Positions 1 through 12,640 of a stretch of 64,000 nucleotides of DNA are shown here, piece by piece. Position numbers and translations under genes: made by a program. Position 1 is the first letter of the stretch, and each line of letters begins with the position of its first letter. Under the pieces are notes generated by a model. It was given only the letters and a program-made list of their open reading frames with translations. It did not search any database and had not been told where the DNA came from. Source of the DNA: Blastobasis lacticolella (Eukaryota > Arthropoda > Insecta > Lepidoptera > Blastobasidae); contig LR990059.1 of assembly GCA_905147135.1 (NCBI GenBank), forward strand, positions 14,283,001 through 14,347,000, in the 5' to 3' direction.

Positions 1-149
1 TACCTCGGGCCACCTCAGGGTTTGAGTCAGACTTCTTTACTATTAGGCCACCATTGCTCATGATATTTTACAATACCCGGTAAATACTTTAAAATTAACA
101 CATTCCGCGATAGTTTGATACGACGATCTTTGAAAGGCTGCAAGTTGAA

Positions 150-252
150 GTTGAATGGGTAACTCCCCTGGTGTTGCTGGTATCCATAGGCGGCGGTGAC
201 CACTTTCCTTCAGGTGGCCCCCTTGCCTGTTTGTCTGCCGTATAACATAAAA
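150..252 (+). mobile_element. Tail of the same LINE family
   Basis: Only the last 100 bp: CTCCCCTGGTGTTGCTG through GGCGGTGACCACTTTCCTTC to CCGTATAACATAAAA. Confidence 0.5.
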
Positions 253-1135
253 GTTGGTGACATTTTATTTTAAAAACTGTTAAATAACATGTCACCACTT
301 TGCTCTGTCCTGAGTAACTCCCTTAGCCTCGCATAATATTCACGATTCTTTTCATACATCTCCTTTTATTTTGCTTTTGGCGGTCCATAGTCTCTTCCTA
401 CCCCACCTGTAAGTAAGAGGCGTGATATGAATGTATCTATAACATGTCCAGCCTGTCCTAATAATGTAAGGCTTTTTAAAAATTACTAGCTAGGTGATTG
501 AAAAGATTCTTTGTGTAACATTGTTAGATGCTTGTTATTTCAATACGAAAAAGTTATAAACTGACATCACTTTTTTTATCGACGGCCAAGAAAGTATCCA
601 CATTAAACATAGGTCGTAAATGTAGGATGTGATGCCGATAAAAATAAAAGCAAATCGTATTAGGCATTAACGGTTTAAGATTGTAAGTGACATTGATATA
701 TCATAAAGGACTCAGACATCTACGTAACATACGTACTTAGTTTTGTATACAAATAATGAGAACGTGACAGATTGTAAAACAGACGGGGACGTTATCTGAT
801 TTTGATGCAATGGATTTAGATGTTGGTAAATATGTAGGTTTTACGAGAGGTAGGGCGGTTCGAATTTTAGTCACTGGGAATGTACCTCCATCTTCCAGAA
901 TACTTAGCCAGTCACAATTGAGTAACTTAAGTGTAAGTAAGTATCCATCCTTTCATTCAAAAGACAATACGATGATTTAGGTACTGAATTTTTTAAGAGC
1001 TTATGTACGCTATTAAGCTACCTTTATCAAATTCAAGAACAGTATCCCTGATCTAGCGGCAGTGTGCTTGCAAGACCGATAATAGAAGCTAAGCAACGCA
1101 CGCAGATAAAGAACGTAAATAGATGGCTGACCTTT
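250..1135. other. Non-coding, AT-rich stretch
   Basis: No ORF or repeat with clear boundaries except a partial R4 relative at about 845-905. Confidence 0.5.
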
Positions 1136-1139
1136 GCAT

Positions 1140-1347
1140 ACTTTGACGCCAATCGCATGCGAGCAAGTTCAGGTTCGCAATAAGCTCGCACTTGAGTCAT
1201 TGTTCCCCGATACGTATAACCTTGGGGTCTTCAAATCAAAAGTGAATAGGTATCTTCTAGGCACGCATGCTACATCTTCGACCTCATCGTCGCTTTCCAT
1301 CAGGTGAGTTGAGGTCAAATGCAAGCCTATTATTAATAATAAAAAAA
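1140..1347 (+). mobile_element. LINE 3' fragment
   Basis: Encodes SLFPDTYNLGVFKSKVNRYL and ends ...VEVKCKPIINN then poly(A). Related fragments are at 41345-41610 and 57835-57965. Confidence 0.45.
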
Positions 1348-1349
1348 AA

Positions 1350-2560
1350 ACTTTCCTTCTAATACCATCGGCAAATCGAGGTTTACCAAGGTCTTCCGCT
1401 GGGGATCAGAAGACTGGTTGAACAGTCTCGGGAACCGATAAGCAACCCGTAACGGTGGATATTGGTATACTTCGTAATCACAATAAACAAAACATTGATG
1501 AATGCTACCACGATGTTACTAGATTGCGATACACCGTAACAGAAAAAGATTTTCACTGCAAAGCTATCACATGTCAATGCACGTTACCGCGACATAATTT
1601 CATAGCGAGGCTAGACATTTCAATGAATGTTAGGCCAAAGACCTTCACTGCGAAGTCACTTGTTTTCGAAGCACAGCCGCAACAGACCATCACTGCGGTA
1701 CGACTAGACTTTGGAAGATATTGGGAGGCGATTGTAACTGACTGATTTCCAGAACACTTTTGCATTGGTCCGAAAATTTTCAGAGAGCCTTTCTACATAG
1801 GTACTCATTCTTCTTTTTTTAACACTTTTTCTGTTTCGCTTCTGTCTTTTTTCATACATTTTATTTACTTTACTAATCCTTATAATCTATCCCGTATATC
1901 TACCCGTTAGCAGCTTACTATATCACCTTGTTTAATGAATTTCCGTCACCTTTTCTCGAATCTTTTCCAACATTTTTGCTACTTCCATTTAACGGATCAC
2001 CACCTATTCTAATTACATCGACTGAAATTACTTACGTATCGGACCATAATATCTAGAGCTCAAACTCGACTCTCAACTAAGTACAGAAGCAGCCTGTCCA
2101 GCATAAGAGGAGCCCATAGCCACGGACATCCTAGTAAATAGCTCCGAACTCTCGGAAAAGCTACGTGAACTGCAAACACGGAAGCGGATACGCCTTAATC
2201 GCTCGATGGCTCCTCGCCTCGGAGTTTCGGAACTTTTCGTGTATCGTTTATTACAAGTATTACTTGGCACTGTGCGGATGCGGGCCGAACTTTCCAGAAC
2301 GTTCCATAAGTCTGTATCAGCTTCCTTTACCTGGTTTAGTAATTAGTACAGTCTGGTTTCTTATTCAAGTTGCGGGAGGATTTTTTATTTGTTTCTACTG
2401 AAAATTGCTTCGAATGGCACCTTGACATGTGCACATATCTGGTCGCTCCCTCATCCACTAAACTCACTCGTCTCTGCTTTGTATTGGAACGATTTGGTCC
2501 TATAATAAAGTCGCCGGATAACACACTCTCAGGAGACGTCTGGCGTGTCCCAAACGCAAC
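1350..2560. other. Non-coding stretch with low-support ORFs
   Basis: About 1540-1720 has spaced CACTGC motifs that may be an old repeat. About 2070-2570 has short open frames on both strands with no recognised domain. Confidence 0.4.
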
Positions 2561-2562
2561 TA

Positions 2563-2842
2563 AATAATCATCTTGGCTCCAATATCCCGGCTGTGCTCTC
2601 ACGCGTGGGCCCGGAGTCCGCCTTGACCATGATTCAGGATTTTACAGATCGCGTAATTAGAGTGACTGCCATCTAACCTTCGTGCATCTGTTAACATGGG
2701 AACCTGACCAGATTAGATCATGGTTACACATTCAGTAGCTTGAATGTGCATGTATCCTCACGATGTTTCCCCTCACCGTAAGAGCATCGGTTACCTCTCG
2801 CTTACAACTCTGATCTGCTAACCAATATGCCACAACACTCTG
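2563..2842 (-). mobile_element. tRNA-derived SINE, family S1
   Basis: Tail ATCATCTTGG at left, GATCATGGTTACACATTCAG in the body, head with GTAAGAGCATCGGTTA; diverged. Confidence 0.55.
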
Positions 2843-3385
2843 CACGTGTCAGCGCCGCAACCAATCTCTCCAAACACAAAACGAATCACTCGTGCTGGCA
2901 TCCCATAAAAAAGCGAACGCAAGGCTTACCGCCGCAGAATTATTTCGCCTTATTAGATACTTTTCACGATATTTAATGGTCCAGAAAAGGGCGAACAGAG
3001 AATTTATTATAGTACGATAAATCCGTTACAATTTGGTGTACACGCCCCGGCACTTAGCCGGGATTGGGGGCATCTACGCGTGTAACAATATCATTCACTG
3101 GAACATCTCGTAGGCGTAGGAGCCTATTTGCTTCAGCCCGTATCAGGCGAAGACTTTAACCTCTTCCATATTAGTGGAAGGTTTTGTTATTAGTTTCCAT
3201 GGTTAGCAGATGGTGTCGATCATCGTTGTTATTAGGATACATGCATTACCGGAAAAGGCTGATACCTATTTTTTGGTCCACGACCAAGCAAAGTAGAGAT
3301 TGATTAGATTTAGATTCAGATAATAAAGAATATGTTTACATGTTTTTAATAAACCATACACGCCTTTGCAAAAAAATTGGGCATT

Positions 3386-3813
3386 TGCAATCTGAGTATG
3401 CATATCTAGAGCATGGACGGAGGAGGTTTAGAGTTCTTGGGGTAGGTACCTAATTGACCCAAGAGGCCTTTTACTTCAAAGTGGGTACTTTTACGTCAAC
3501 TATGGCAGCAGCTATGTCTAATGCTGAGTGTGATTCTGTTGCACGACTTCTCATGGCACGGATAACGATACAACACTATATCGTCGTAACTGCTGTTATT
3601 GTAGTTTATGATTATTTCCCTTTTCTTTATATAAATGTACCGTCTGTACCATGTGAGTTAGTGTAATAAATTATTTTCGTTTACTTATTTAATTTCGATT
3701 TCATACACAAGTTCTATGAAATCGCTGTGGCGTGAGCACTTTCAAACGCTTAGGTACCTTAGGAACTCTAGACTTCCTCCATCCATGCTCTAGATTTTCG
3801 TAACCAGATTGCA
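3386..3813. mobile_element. 428-bp element with about 65-bp terminal inverted repeats
   Basis: The left end TGCAATCTGAGTATGCATAT continues to TAGAGCATGGACGGAGGAGG; the right end read in reverse is TGCAATCTGGTTACGAAAAT, then TAGAGCATGGATGGAGGAAG and GTACCTAAG. The pair is clear but diverged. The 70-codon frame inside (3454-3666) shows no known domain. Target duplication not identified. Confidence 0.55.
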
Positions 3814-4034
3814 CCTAGAAAATTCCCAGGGGGAGATCCATGGTTCCCAAATTGTCTTGATTGTATATTTTCCAATTGCTCAAGTTCTCGTTTTCTGTAA
3901 CAGGGTTTATCTATAAATGTACATTTCGTAGTCTTTTACAATCAATAGTACTCAAATACGCTCTAAAGTATCTTATGGCATCCACACTCCGAATGTAGCC
4001 GAAACTTCATTTGACACAAACCACCATTTGCCAG

Positions 4035-4190
4035 AACACTTGGGCCCTCTCCATATGGAGATAATTGCCAATCTCCAAGCTTGACATGCGGGTTGAAGAT
4101 TTGACTATGCTCTGTCACAGAGCACGTGGGCCCCCTCCATATGCACGACTACTGCCAATCTCCACGCTTGGAAGTCGGGTTGAAAGACCA
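4035..4190. repeat. Two direct repeats of about 65 bp
   Basis: GGGCC(C)TCTCCATATG...CTGCCAATCTCCA...CGCTTGG...CGGGTTGAA occurs twice, about 88 bp apart; the text resembles part of the R3 repeat. Confidence 0.4.
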
Positions 4191-4271
4191 TAGCTTTAAA
4201 AACACATATTAGAAAACGCTGCTGTTTATTTTCTGGACCAGCTATGGATAACAGAGGTGCTGGTCTACGCT

Positions 4272-4409
4272 GGTAAGAGCATCAACTAGTGTACTCGTAT
4301 GTAACTCAGAAAAAGTCATTGATACTCGTACATAGCGACACTGGGGATCGAACTCGGTATCTCTCGCTTACGAGTCAGTCCCACTAACCATTAGGCCACC
4401 AACGCTCTA
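4272..4409 (-). mobile_element. tRNA-derived SINE S1, head only
   Basis: GGATCGAACTCGGTATCTCT (B-box region) and the TTAGGCCACCAACGCTC head. Confidence 0.5.
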
Positions 4410-4875
4410 CACAGCTTATAATATATTTACGTACAATTACTTGCATTTAAGTTAAATTCCTTTCATCCCCGAGATCTCGGCTCGATTCTTCAGGAAAGAC
4501 ATTTTAATTTCTGGAAATTGCCTGTTAAATAGGCAAAGTTTGTGATCCTTTTAAGCGGCTGTCATTTAACAATGGGACAGAAGATTACCAAGTTGAATAA
4601 AAATGTACCTTTCAAGCTGTAATAGGAAAAGTTTGGTGCGCCCTCTAAACTTGGTTGGGTTACTTTGGCTGATCATTCTTTGTAAGGCGGAGTGTCGGGT
4701 GAGACTAGGTGACCACGTATTTTATGTTTGATAACTTTTTCAAAGGAATAATATCACGTCGGTAAGATATTAAATATAATATCACCAAGAAAACATATTG
4801 GTAAGTTTCTAGTTATATCTTTCAAACATTATATTATTTTGTCACTTTTTGTTTAGGTAATCTCTTTCTTATGTT

Positions 4876-5030
4876 GTTTTTTTTATGTTATACGACAGAC
4901 AAAGCGGGCCACCTGATGGAAAGTGGTCACCGCCGCCTATGGACATCAGCAACACCAGGGGAGTTACCAATGCGTTGCCCGCCTCTGAAGGGACTTCTAA
5001 TATACCTCTTGAATGATTCCACAAAGGAAA
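4876..5030 (-). mobile_element. Tail of the same LINE family
   Basis: Begins on plus with TTTTTTATGTTATACGACAG (reverse of the A-rich end) and runs back through the HRRR coding end to CCTCTTGAATGATTCC. Confidence 0.5.
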
Positions 5031-5542
5031 AAGTATTTATTATCAGTGACCTACCCATGCGTTGCAGAGACACAATAATTTTGTAAGTTCGAAACAGTTG
5101 ACCGCCATAGCAGGAACCATACCAAATTAAAACAATACAACAATACATTACCAAAAACAAAAACGAACGCAACGGAATCATTTAAACGCGTCGACGATAA
5201 AGCCAAATTAATGAGAATCCATTACGCGGTCTCCAAGGGCGGACGCACTAGTAATCAGCTAAAACAATAGGCGTACCGCACACACAGCGATATATGAGAT
5301 GTGATGAATAAGCTTAATATGTCATGTTGGACGCGCCCCCGAACTAGAGGGCTGCGGTGCATTCCCAACTCTACCTCGTGTAATATAATTATTCAATATT
5401 ATGCACTTAATATTTATCCGTTTTCTGTATACTCCAATCTGAAGGGTAATGGAGGTCAGATGGCAGTCGCTTCACTGTAATTACCTGATATGCGAAATCC
5501 TGGCGCACTGTTACTATTGTTTCTCTGTATGTCTGTTCTTCT

Positions 5543-5690
5543 TTTTTATGTTATGCGGCAGGTAAACACTCAAGTGGGTCACCTGAAGGAAACTGGTTAT
5601 CAGCAACACCAGCGATGCCAATGCGTTGCCCGCCTCTAAAGCGACGTCTAATATCTCTTGAATGATCCCATGTCAAAGCTCAAGGAAAAC
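5543..5690 (-). mobile_element. Tail of the same LINE family, diverged
   Basis: Same arrangement as 4876-5030 but with substitutions and a gap in the GGTGACCACTTTCC segment. Confidence 0.45.
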
Positions 5691-5691
5691 A

Positions 5692-7375
5692 CTTGTTATT
5701 TTTTCTAAGTACCAATGAAACGGAATTTGATGCGGTTTTCAGTAATATTATTATGTAAAGTGATTCAAGAGGAAGGTTTATATAAAAGAAAAAAGGGTAC
5801 GTAGGAGTAAAGCACCAAGAAACTGAATCGATTGTTGTAGACAACTCACGTTTAATCGAAAATCGGACTCGTTACTCATTAGACCACTGACACTCCACCG
5901 CAAAGATATTCTTATGTAAAATCAACGTAAAATAAAAACTTAAAATGTAAATAAAAGTGGGAATAGACCTGCTAAACGACTTCGCTTAGTCACAGTGAAA
6001 ATAATTAAGGCTAAACTAGGGACATATGAAATGACAGCTCAGCAGGGGGTTTGAGTTTTTAGTAACTTTTATTCATAAACGACCGCTATTCGCCAAAAAT
6101 AGCCGTCTGTTATACTAGTTTAGTGTTTGATATACTCTACCCTATGGAATTACTTTTTACAGTACCTATTACACCAACCACAAATTACTACCAACTACAA
6201 ATTACTTAGATTACAGTTAAGTGATTTAAATTTTATCTAAATGTGAAAGATTATGTTTAACCCTGTTTGTTTGATTAACCCACACTGAGACTTCAAATAG
6301 CTAAGTAGATAATTTTCTAAAAAAAAGTCGATCTGTACACATTTCCGCAAACTCCTCCTAAACAGATCCACGAAACAGATTTTGATGCGATTTTCACTAT
6401 CAGCTAGAAATTTATTTTCGTAAGTTTTTATTTATTTATTTCCATAATTGTTGCTTACATTTTACACAGTGCTTCCCGAGCTAGGTACATACATACCTGT
6501 GTTACGAGAAACAGTTGCATCTTTCCTTAAATTGCTGTTATAAATAAAAACAATTTTTATTAAACTAATATTAAAAATTAATTATATCTGAATAATAGAA
6601 ACAAAACACTTCCTTAATGTTTTTGCGTGTAGTTGGGAGTGTGTGTGTGTGTGTTTTTATATACTTAGTGTACTAACATAACATGAAACCGTATCTTGTA
6701 ATGAACCGTCTATCGTAATGAAAGCTGAGAAATCGCTAGTCAATTGTATAAAATAATCTAACCGACAGAAGTCTTACGACACACAAAAAATTCTGTAAAG
6801 CAAAAACTCATTATTTTAACAAAAATATGACAAACCACAAGTATAAATATTGGTTTCTGGATCACATCTGCAACATTTCTCCAAAGAAACATTAATACCC
6901 TAATATTGACAATATGACCAAAGTACGGTTGTATAGAGCGCGATCCACACTCACTTAACTTTAGTGCAATTGGGCATTCTTGTCCTAACTCCGTAACGTA
7001 ATAAATAATGGCTCATGTACAATAGAATAGTCATAATTGCATTATTATTTGGGGTTTTTCGTGGTCATCAACTAAAAGGAAGAAGACAATAACCAAATAA
7101 TTGGGGTGACAGCATATTAGTTGTTCACGTGGTATGTGTCAAACGCTTTAGGGACGGGTGTTAGGGTTTGATGTGACCAATGCTTTTTATTAACTAAACT
7201 TGTACGAGTAATGTATTGAGTCAAAAGGAGAGACATTATAATAATTAAAATTAAATAATTATGATCTATTGGCCAGTAGAATCTAAGAATTGTAACAATT
7301 GCCAATAGACGCTCGCATGTATTTCTACCACAAAATACTTCATAGTATTTCGTTACGCGACAAAATAAGAAATCA
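5692..7375. other. Non-coding, AT-rich stretch
   Basis: Holds Helitron-like scraps (about 5715 and 6365) and a (GT)n run near 6640-6654; nothing else seen. Confidence 0.5.
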
Positions 7376-7377
7376 TT

Positions 7378-7655
7378 AAATCCGCAAGCGAACCAAGTAT
7401 TGCCAGGCTAAAGTGGCAGTGGGTAGGGCATATAGCTCGAAGAACAGATGGCCGATGGAGCAATAAAGTTCTCGAGTGATGATCACATACCGGAAGACGC
7501 AGTGTGGGTAGGCCTCCCACAAGGTGAGCCGACGATCTTGTAAAGATCGCAGATATCAGCTGATGCAGAAGGCACAGGACCGACCTTTGTGCAGATCTCT
7601 GGGGGAGGCCTATGCCCAGCAGTGGGCGACTTTCGGCTGATATGATGAATGTCTC
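7378..7655 (+). mobile_element. RTE-type LINE 3' end (second family)
   Basis: Encodes, with breaks, the C-terminal region ending GEAYAQQWA..., and finishes in TGATATGATGAATG. Closely related copies are at 25025-25458 and 55090-55352, all plus, with a minus copy at 39486-39870. 5'-truncated, non-functional. Confidence 0.65.
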
Positions 7656-7744
7656 CTACCTTAATTTTAATGGTTAGTTGCTGAATAAATGCTTGCCTAT
7701 AAAAGTACCAATAAGAAATAAAAAAAATGTATATGCAACATTAA

Positions 7745-7944
7745 AGGCCTTGCCACATACAAAGCTCGGCGCGAGCGCGGCGTGAGCGCGGTGCGATATT
7801 TGCTAGGCAACCATCGCGCGGCGCGTTATTTGCTAGGCAACCATCGCGCGGCGCGATGGTTGCCTAGCAACTATCGCGCCGCGCGATGGTTGCCTAGCAA
7901 ATAACGCGCCGCGCTCGCGCCGAGCTTTGTATGTGGCAAGGCCT
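7745..7944. mobile_element. 200-bp GC-rich palindromic foldback element (MITE-like), TAA target duplication
   Basis: Both ends start AGGCCTTGCCACATACAAAG on opposite strands and the match continues for nearly 40 bp. The middle has repeated GCTAGGCAACCATCGCGCGG modules in both orientations, so the whole element can fold on itself. TAA flanks both sides (7742-7744, 7945-7947), as for PIF/Harbinger-type MITEs. Strikingly GC-rich within AT-rich DNA. Confidence 0.75.
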
Positions 7945-8426
7945 TAAGATTACGCTATAATCACTTATAATTCAACGAATAAGTATCTACTCGCTCTAAA
8001 TGAAGTGTAAACTGCCTAATCTGCTATTGACACAGCTATAAATCAAGCATTAAAAATTCGTCCAAAAAATTGCTCGAAAAACGCCAGAACCCTGACACGG
8101 CACGTTTTCGCCCAATTAATACGTAAACAAAGAGAATAATTAAAAAAAAATGTTTGCAACGTTTCATTTGAGTTATTAATCTCCCGGGGGTTGGCGTAAA
8201 TAATTTAGTGACGTCACATTGTGGCGCTTTACGCATTTAGCTCGCGGGCGTGACGTCAGCAGCGTAATAATGGCGTCGCTGTAATTGGCATATAAGTTGC
8301 TGTAGTTAACTCCCAGCGTGGCCGAAAGGGAGAGACTTTTCATAGCATATATAGCATTTTTAATGTTAGACAGTAGGCAAATAGGCTAGCGGACCACTTC
8401 ATGGAAAGTGGTCACCGAAAGTAGTA

Positions 8427-8783
8427 GGAGCATCGGTGAACGAGTGGTTAAGGTATCCCAGTAAGCGAGAGGTACCGGGTTCGAATCCCACTGCGGCCAT
8501 ATACCAATGACTCTTTTCTGAGTTATGTGCATTAGTTGATTGATAACCAATGCTCGTATGGTAAGGGAAAACATAATGATTAAACCTGCACATTCAGACG
8601 ATTGAATGTTACCATGATCCAATCTAGTCAGGATCCCCTGGTAGCAGGGTCATGGAGGTCAGATGACAGTCGCTCCACTGTAATTACTACTGTGATCTGC
8701 CAAATCTTGAATCATGGTCAAGGCGAACCCAGCGCCCTCGTGCGCGAGAGCATAACCGGAACATTAATGCCAAGATGATGATA
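8427..8783 (+). mobile_element. tRNA-derived SINE S1, nearly full length
   Basis: A-box-like GAACGAGTGGTTAAGGTATC, B-box GGTTCGAATCCCACTGCGGC, body, then GCCAAGATGATGAT tail. Flanked on both sides by copies of a LINE tail (about 8358-8420 and 8789-8870). Confidence 0.65.
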
Positions 8784-8889
8784 GCACTTTTTATGTTATA
8801 CTGTAGGCCAATAGGCTAGCGGACCACTTCATGGAAAGTAGTCACTGGAAACACCAGGGTCGTCACCTAGAGAACGTTTGTCGTCCATC

Positions 8890-10355
8890 TTTATAGAGAT
8901 TTTGTGTTCAGCGTGACGCCCCATGCCAAATTCAGCATTATGTGTGCTACTGTAAAGTTAAATATTGTTAGTCCTTTAGAGAGCGACATTGGTATGTCCT
9001 ACGCCAATGTCTAGTTAAACGTCTGTTTTCATGAATTACCGAAACAACAACATTTTTCTAACAGCTTTTAACCTTACTTTGTCTTCTCGTACCTAATTGT
9101 ATTTCTGTACCATACTTAGTATAAATCAGTTTAGGAGAAACTTGAAAGTAAAATTAATATGAAAATAAAGAAGTAAGTTGAGTCAATCATGTTTAGTTCG
9201 TACTGAAATTTCAGGTATCTGAAGCATAGATATATCTGGTCTTGGTAATGCAAAACACATTAATTTCTGTTCTCATAGGTACATAGTAGTAGTATTTTAA
9301 AAACTAAATATAAATAACATCAACTCCAAATCAATTGTAAACACTTGAGCGCAGTACGAAATTGCTCCAAAATTTCGCTTCTCTATAAGAATCTTCGAAA
9401 TTAATCGTTACTCTTACAATACCGTTCAACTTTGAAACTCGTAACAATAATTTTACAGACAAAGCCCAAAGATAAGACCTCAAGTGTCTTTCTGTTGTGC
9501 CTTACTTGTTTTCAGTAATTAATTTTCAGAGACATTATTAATTCTTGTTTTATTATTGTTCGAACATAATTTTGTTTATGGCGCTTGTTTGCATAAATTG
9601 TGCTTGCGAGTGAATATTCTGAGGAGGATGTGGTAGACATATATACATACATTCATACATACAGACATACACACTCACATCCACATCCCATAGGGCTCGG
9701 CCAAGACTATCAAGTGCCATAAGCTCCGATCCTGACACACCTCTTTCGCCTCTTCCACATTCATACATCTTTTCTCGTATTTACGCCGGTTGAGGGTACT
9801 CCTGACCTGCCCTTTTTGGAACAGGCCATTTATCTAATCGGTATATGTTCTAATCAGGTATACCGACCCTTCCTTTTACGTTAGCACGAGATAACTTTTT
9901 GCAGCAGATAATTTATTTGATTAGTAAATGCATATGAATAGGTATGTAGAATATGTTCACATTCGCATGAGAGATGTGATAGACGATTCCTTATAACGTA
10001 AAAAACAGCAAAAATATCCTAAAGAAGCGATTTTGTTCAACCCTGTGCACACAGAATTTTGGCTACACGTGTAAATGTATGTTTTCCAATAAAACTAATA
10101 ACAATAAACGTCTTTAAAATATATTATTTACAATGAAAGTAGTGTGGTATATCGGTTCAATAAAAAATCTCTAACGAAACCATTAAAAAATATCTCCGGT
10201 CCCCAAATGTAGATAGGTGCCAAGAATGCTGACCGCGGTGCGCCTCTAGGTCGAGGCTAATACGTCGACCCAAGCCTGCAGAGGCCAGCCCTCTGGTCAT
10301 TAGTGTCTAATGTCGATCGTCGCTTTCCTTGGTCTACAGCAACCATTATCTTCAC
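8890..10355. other. Non-coding stretch
   Basis: A degenerate CATACA/CATTCA simple repeat at about 9640-9685; no gene seen. Confidence 0.5.
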
Positions 10356-10359
10356 AATC

Positions 10360-10620
10360 GCGACCTGAGTGCTTCAGTGGTCCAACATGCCTGCCTGCCT
10401 GGTCAATGGTCTGCCACGCAATATATCCCGGGTTCGATTACCAGCCGGGCAGAAATTGTAATAATGAATTTTTTTTCTGTTCCGGGTCTGGCTGTTGTAA
10501 AAAAGGTGTTGTAAAGAAGTAGTTTATCAGTTCTTTGGCACCTACAACATAAGCTTTTCTTACTTTGGAGCTAGATGGCGCTGTGTGAATTTTTCCAAGC
10601 ATTTTTATTATTTATTCCAA
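10360..10620 (+). mobile_element. tRNA-derived SINE, family S2
   Basis: Head GACCTGAGTGCTTCAGTGG, B-box GGGTTCGATTACCAGCCGGG, body TAGATGGCGCTGTGTGAA and an A/T-rich tail. Confidence 0.6.
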
Positions 10621-10907
10621 CTTCTAACAGTATATAAACAGGCAATTATGTAACCATCCTATTAATACTTAATATAAATATAGATAACTTTAACATAATC
10701 TTCAATATTTTTCAGGTCACACGTTTACTAGAGTAAGTCCAATAATTATCTTATCAAGGAAAACCGATAACCACAATCAATTAATTCTTTAAAACTAATC
10801 GCGCACGACTTCTGACGTATTATAATCAAAAACTGTGTCGAAATGGTCAGATAACAATTATAATGTCTCTATTCTTTCAAACACAACATGACAATCTTTG
10901 CATTACG

Positions 10908-11092
10908 TACTATAAAACAAAATCACTTACCGCCGTTGGTATCTACGAGTATGTATGCTTTGATATTTTAAATCGGTTTTCAACTATAGATAGAGTGATT
11001 CAAGAGGAAGGTTGATCAGCAAGAAAAAATAGAGTACCTAGGCAGGGGTCAAGTAGGTGTACGCGAACGGAGTCGCGCCAGATTCACTAGTT
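10908..11092 (+). repeat. Helitron-like interspersed repeat
   Basis: Contains CTATAAAACAAAATCACTT, ATAGAGTGATTCAAGAGGAA and GCGAACGGAGTCGCGCC, ending CACTAG before T. A related copy is at 12430-12640, and partial copies at about 5715-5815 and 6365-6415. Confidence 0.45.
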
Positions 11093-11094
11093 AA

Positions 11095-12425
11095 AAAATT
11101 AGTCATATTTATATGTATTTTATAATTATTCATTAATTGTGCGCGTCGTATCTGCATTTCTTACCTAAACATTTCCTTTCTGTAGGCCTGCTGTAAGAAA
11201 TTTCATTTAGAAATAAGTAGTGCCTGGTGTGTCAGTTATATCTATGTATTTCTTTATTGTGTGCAATAAATTGTTAAATAAATAAATAAATAAAAATATT
11301 TGAAATATTATTTTCCGGCGATGTTATTTTTTTCCTATTTCTTTTTATTTCCGTTTTGCCATTTTCAGTTGTTACTTTTTACTTTCCAACGTTTTCATAA
11401 AACACAGCTTAAATGCCCCTCCACATAAATATCTTTTTGCACGATAACACATACATTGAATCATCTTTTGGGATGACTGGATCTTCTGGGATTTGACGTA
11501 GTGACTCCGGATTCGTACTCGATGATTCCTTAAGGACGCATAGGTTTCATTATGTACTTATCGAACCATCAGCCAATAAAAGCAACTAAAATAGAGATAC
11601 ACAATGGCATAGCCACGCCAATAATATTCATAGACTAGTATATCTGTCATTTCATTATTGTTGTATGGTAATGACAGCGATAAATCATATGCGTCGTTAG
11701 CCGCTCCCCCAATGCTGGTGCGCGGTTCGATTCCCGGACGAAATAGCATCATCTGTCAATAGGCGGTGACTTGACAAGCCCCGGTAATGGAGTAGCTGTG
11801 TTATTCGGAACAATCGAACAAATCTGCGCGATGTGTTGGGCACTTTAGGTATATTTATTTTTGTTTTGGTAAAGGTTTTTAAAGGACAACTAAGCTGGCA
11901 GACAACTTTATCTTTTTTATCTACGCAGTTGTAAACGAGCAGACAATCCACCTGATTTCGGTTACAGACAACAAAGAGCAGAACCGCAAGTGCGTTGTCA
12001 ATCTGAGGACTAATGTGAAATGCTTTAATTATGCCTGCAATTGCGCTGGTTGCCTGGTGCTAAGTTTGCACTACCAGAGCAAGGGTATCAGTAGCATATT
12101 GCCGACCCCGTTCCCCTAATTCCCCTCACCACCATGGTTGTTATGTTTTATTTAGCGAATATATAGGATCGCCAGTGCGTTGTCACAGGCAGGACGTATA
12201 ATCTGTCCAAACTGACTTGTCCTATTTGGTTCAGGAAATTATGTATTTAAATGGATAATGTGCAGCAGTATTCGTTGAAATTCATATTCTATGTATTTCT
12301 TGTATAATTCAAGACATTTATACACAATACACGCAGCGTGATTGATACGGCAAGTCGTGATTTTGGGCATTGTTTGTTCACCAAATAATACAAGTCAGAA
12401 AAAACTGATTATAAGCTAATATGTC
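11095..12425. other. Non-coding, AT-rich stretch
   Basis: An (AAAT)n run near 11275-11295; an S2-like B-box GCGCGGTTCGATTCCC at about 11710-11735 hints at an old SINE; no gene seen. Confidence 0.45.
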
Positions 12426-12429
12426 ACAT

Positions 12430-12640
12430 TTATACATAGTATAAAACAAAGTCGCTTCCCGTCAGTCCCTATGTATCTATGTACGCTTAGATCTTTTAAA
12501 GTACGCAACGGATTTTAATGCGGTTTTCAACAATAGATAGTGGTTCAAGAGAAACGGTTATAAGTATGAAAAAATGGGTAGATAGGGGGGGTAAAGTAGG
12601 TGTATGCGATCGAAATCGCGCCGGGTTCACTACTTTATAA
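12430..12640 (+). repeat. Helitron-like interspersed repeat, related copy
   Basis: TATAAAACAAAGTCGCTTCC at the left, GGATTTTAATGCGGTTTTC in the middle and ATCGAAATCGCGCCGGGTTC at the right; the terminal CTAG is changed to CTAC. Confidence 0.45.

Noticed and set aside
2336..2602. Overlapping ORFs on both strands near 2.1-2.6 kb
   Set aside because: No domain, no splice signals that join them, and part overlaps a SINE tail.
8427..8520. tRNA gene candidate (A and B boxes present)
   Set aside because: These boxes are the head of an S1 SINE with many diverged copies; no complete cloverleaf was found. The same applies to the S2 heads.
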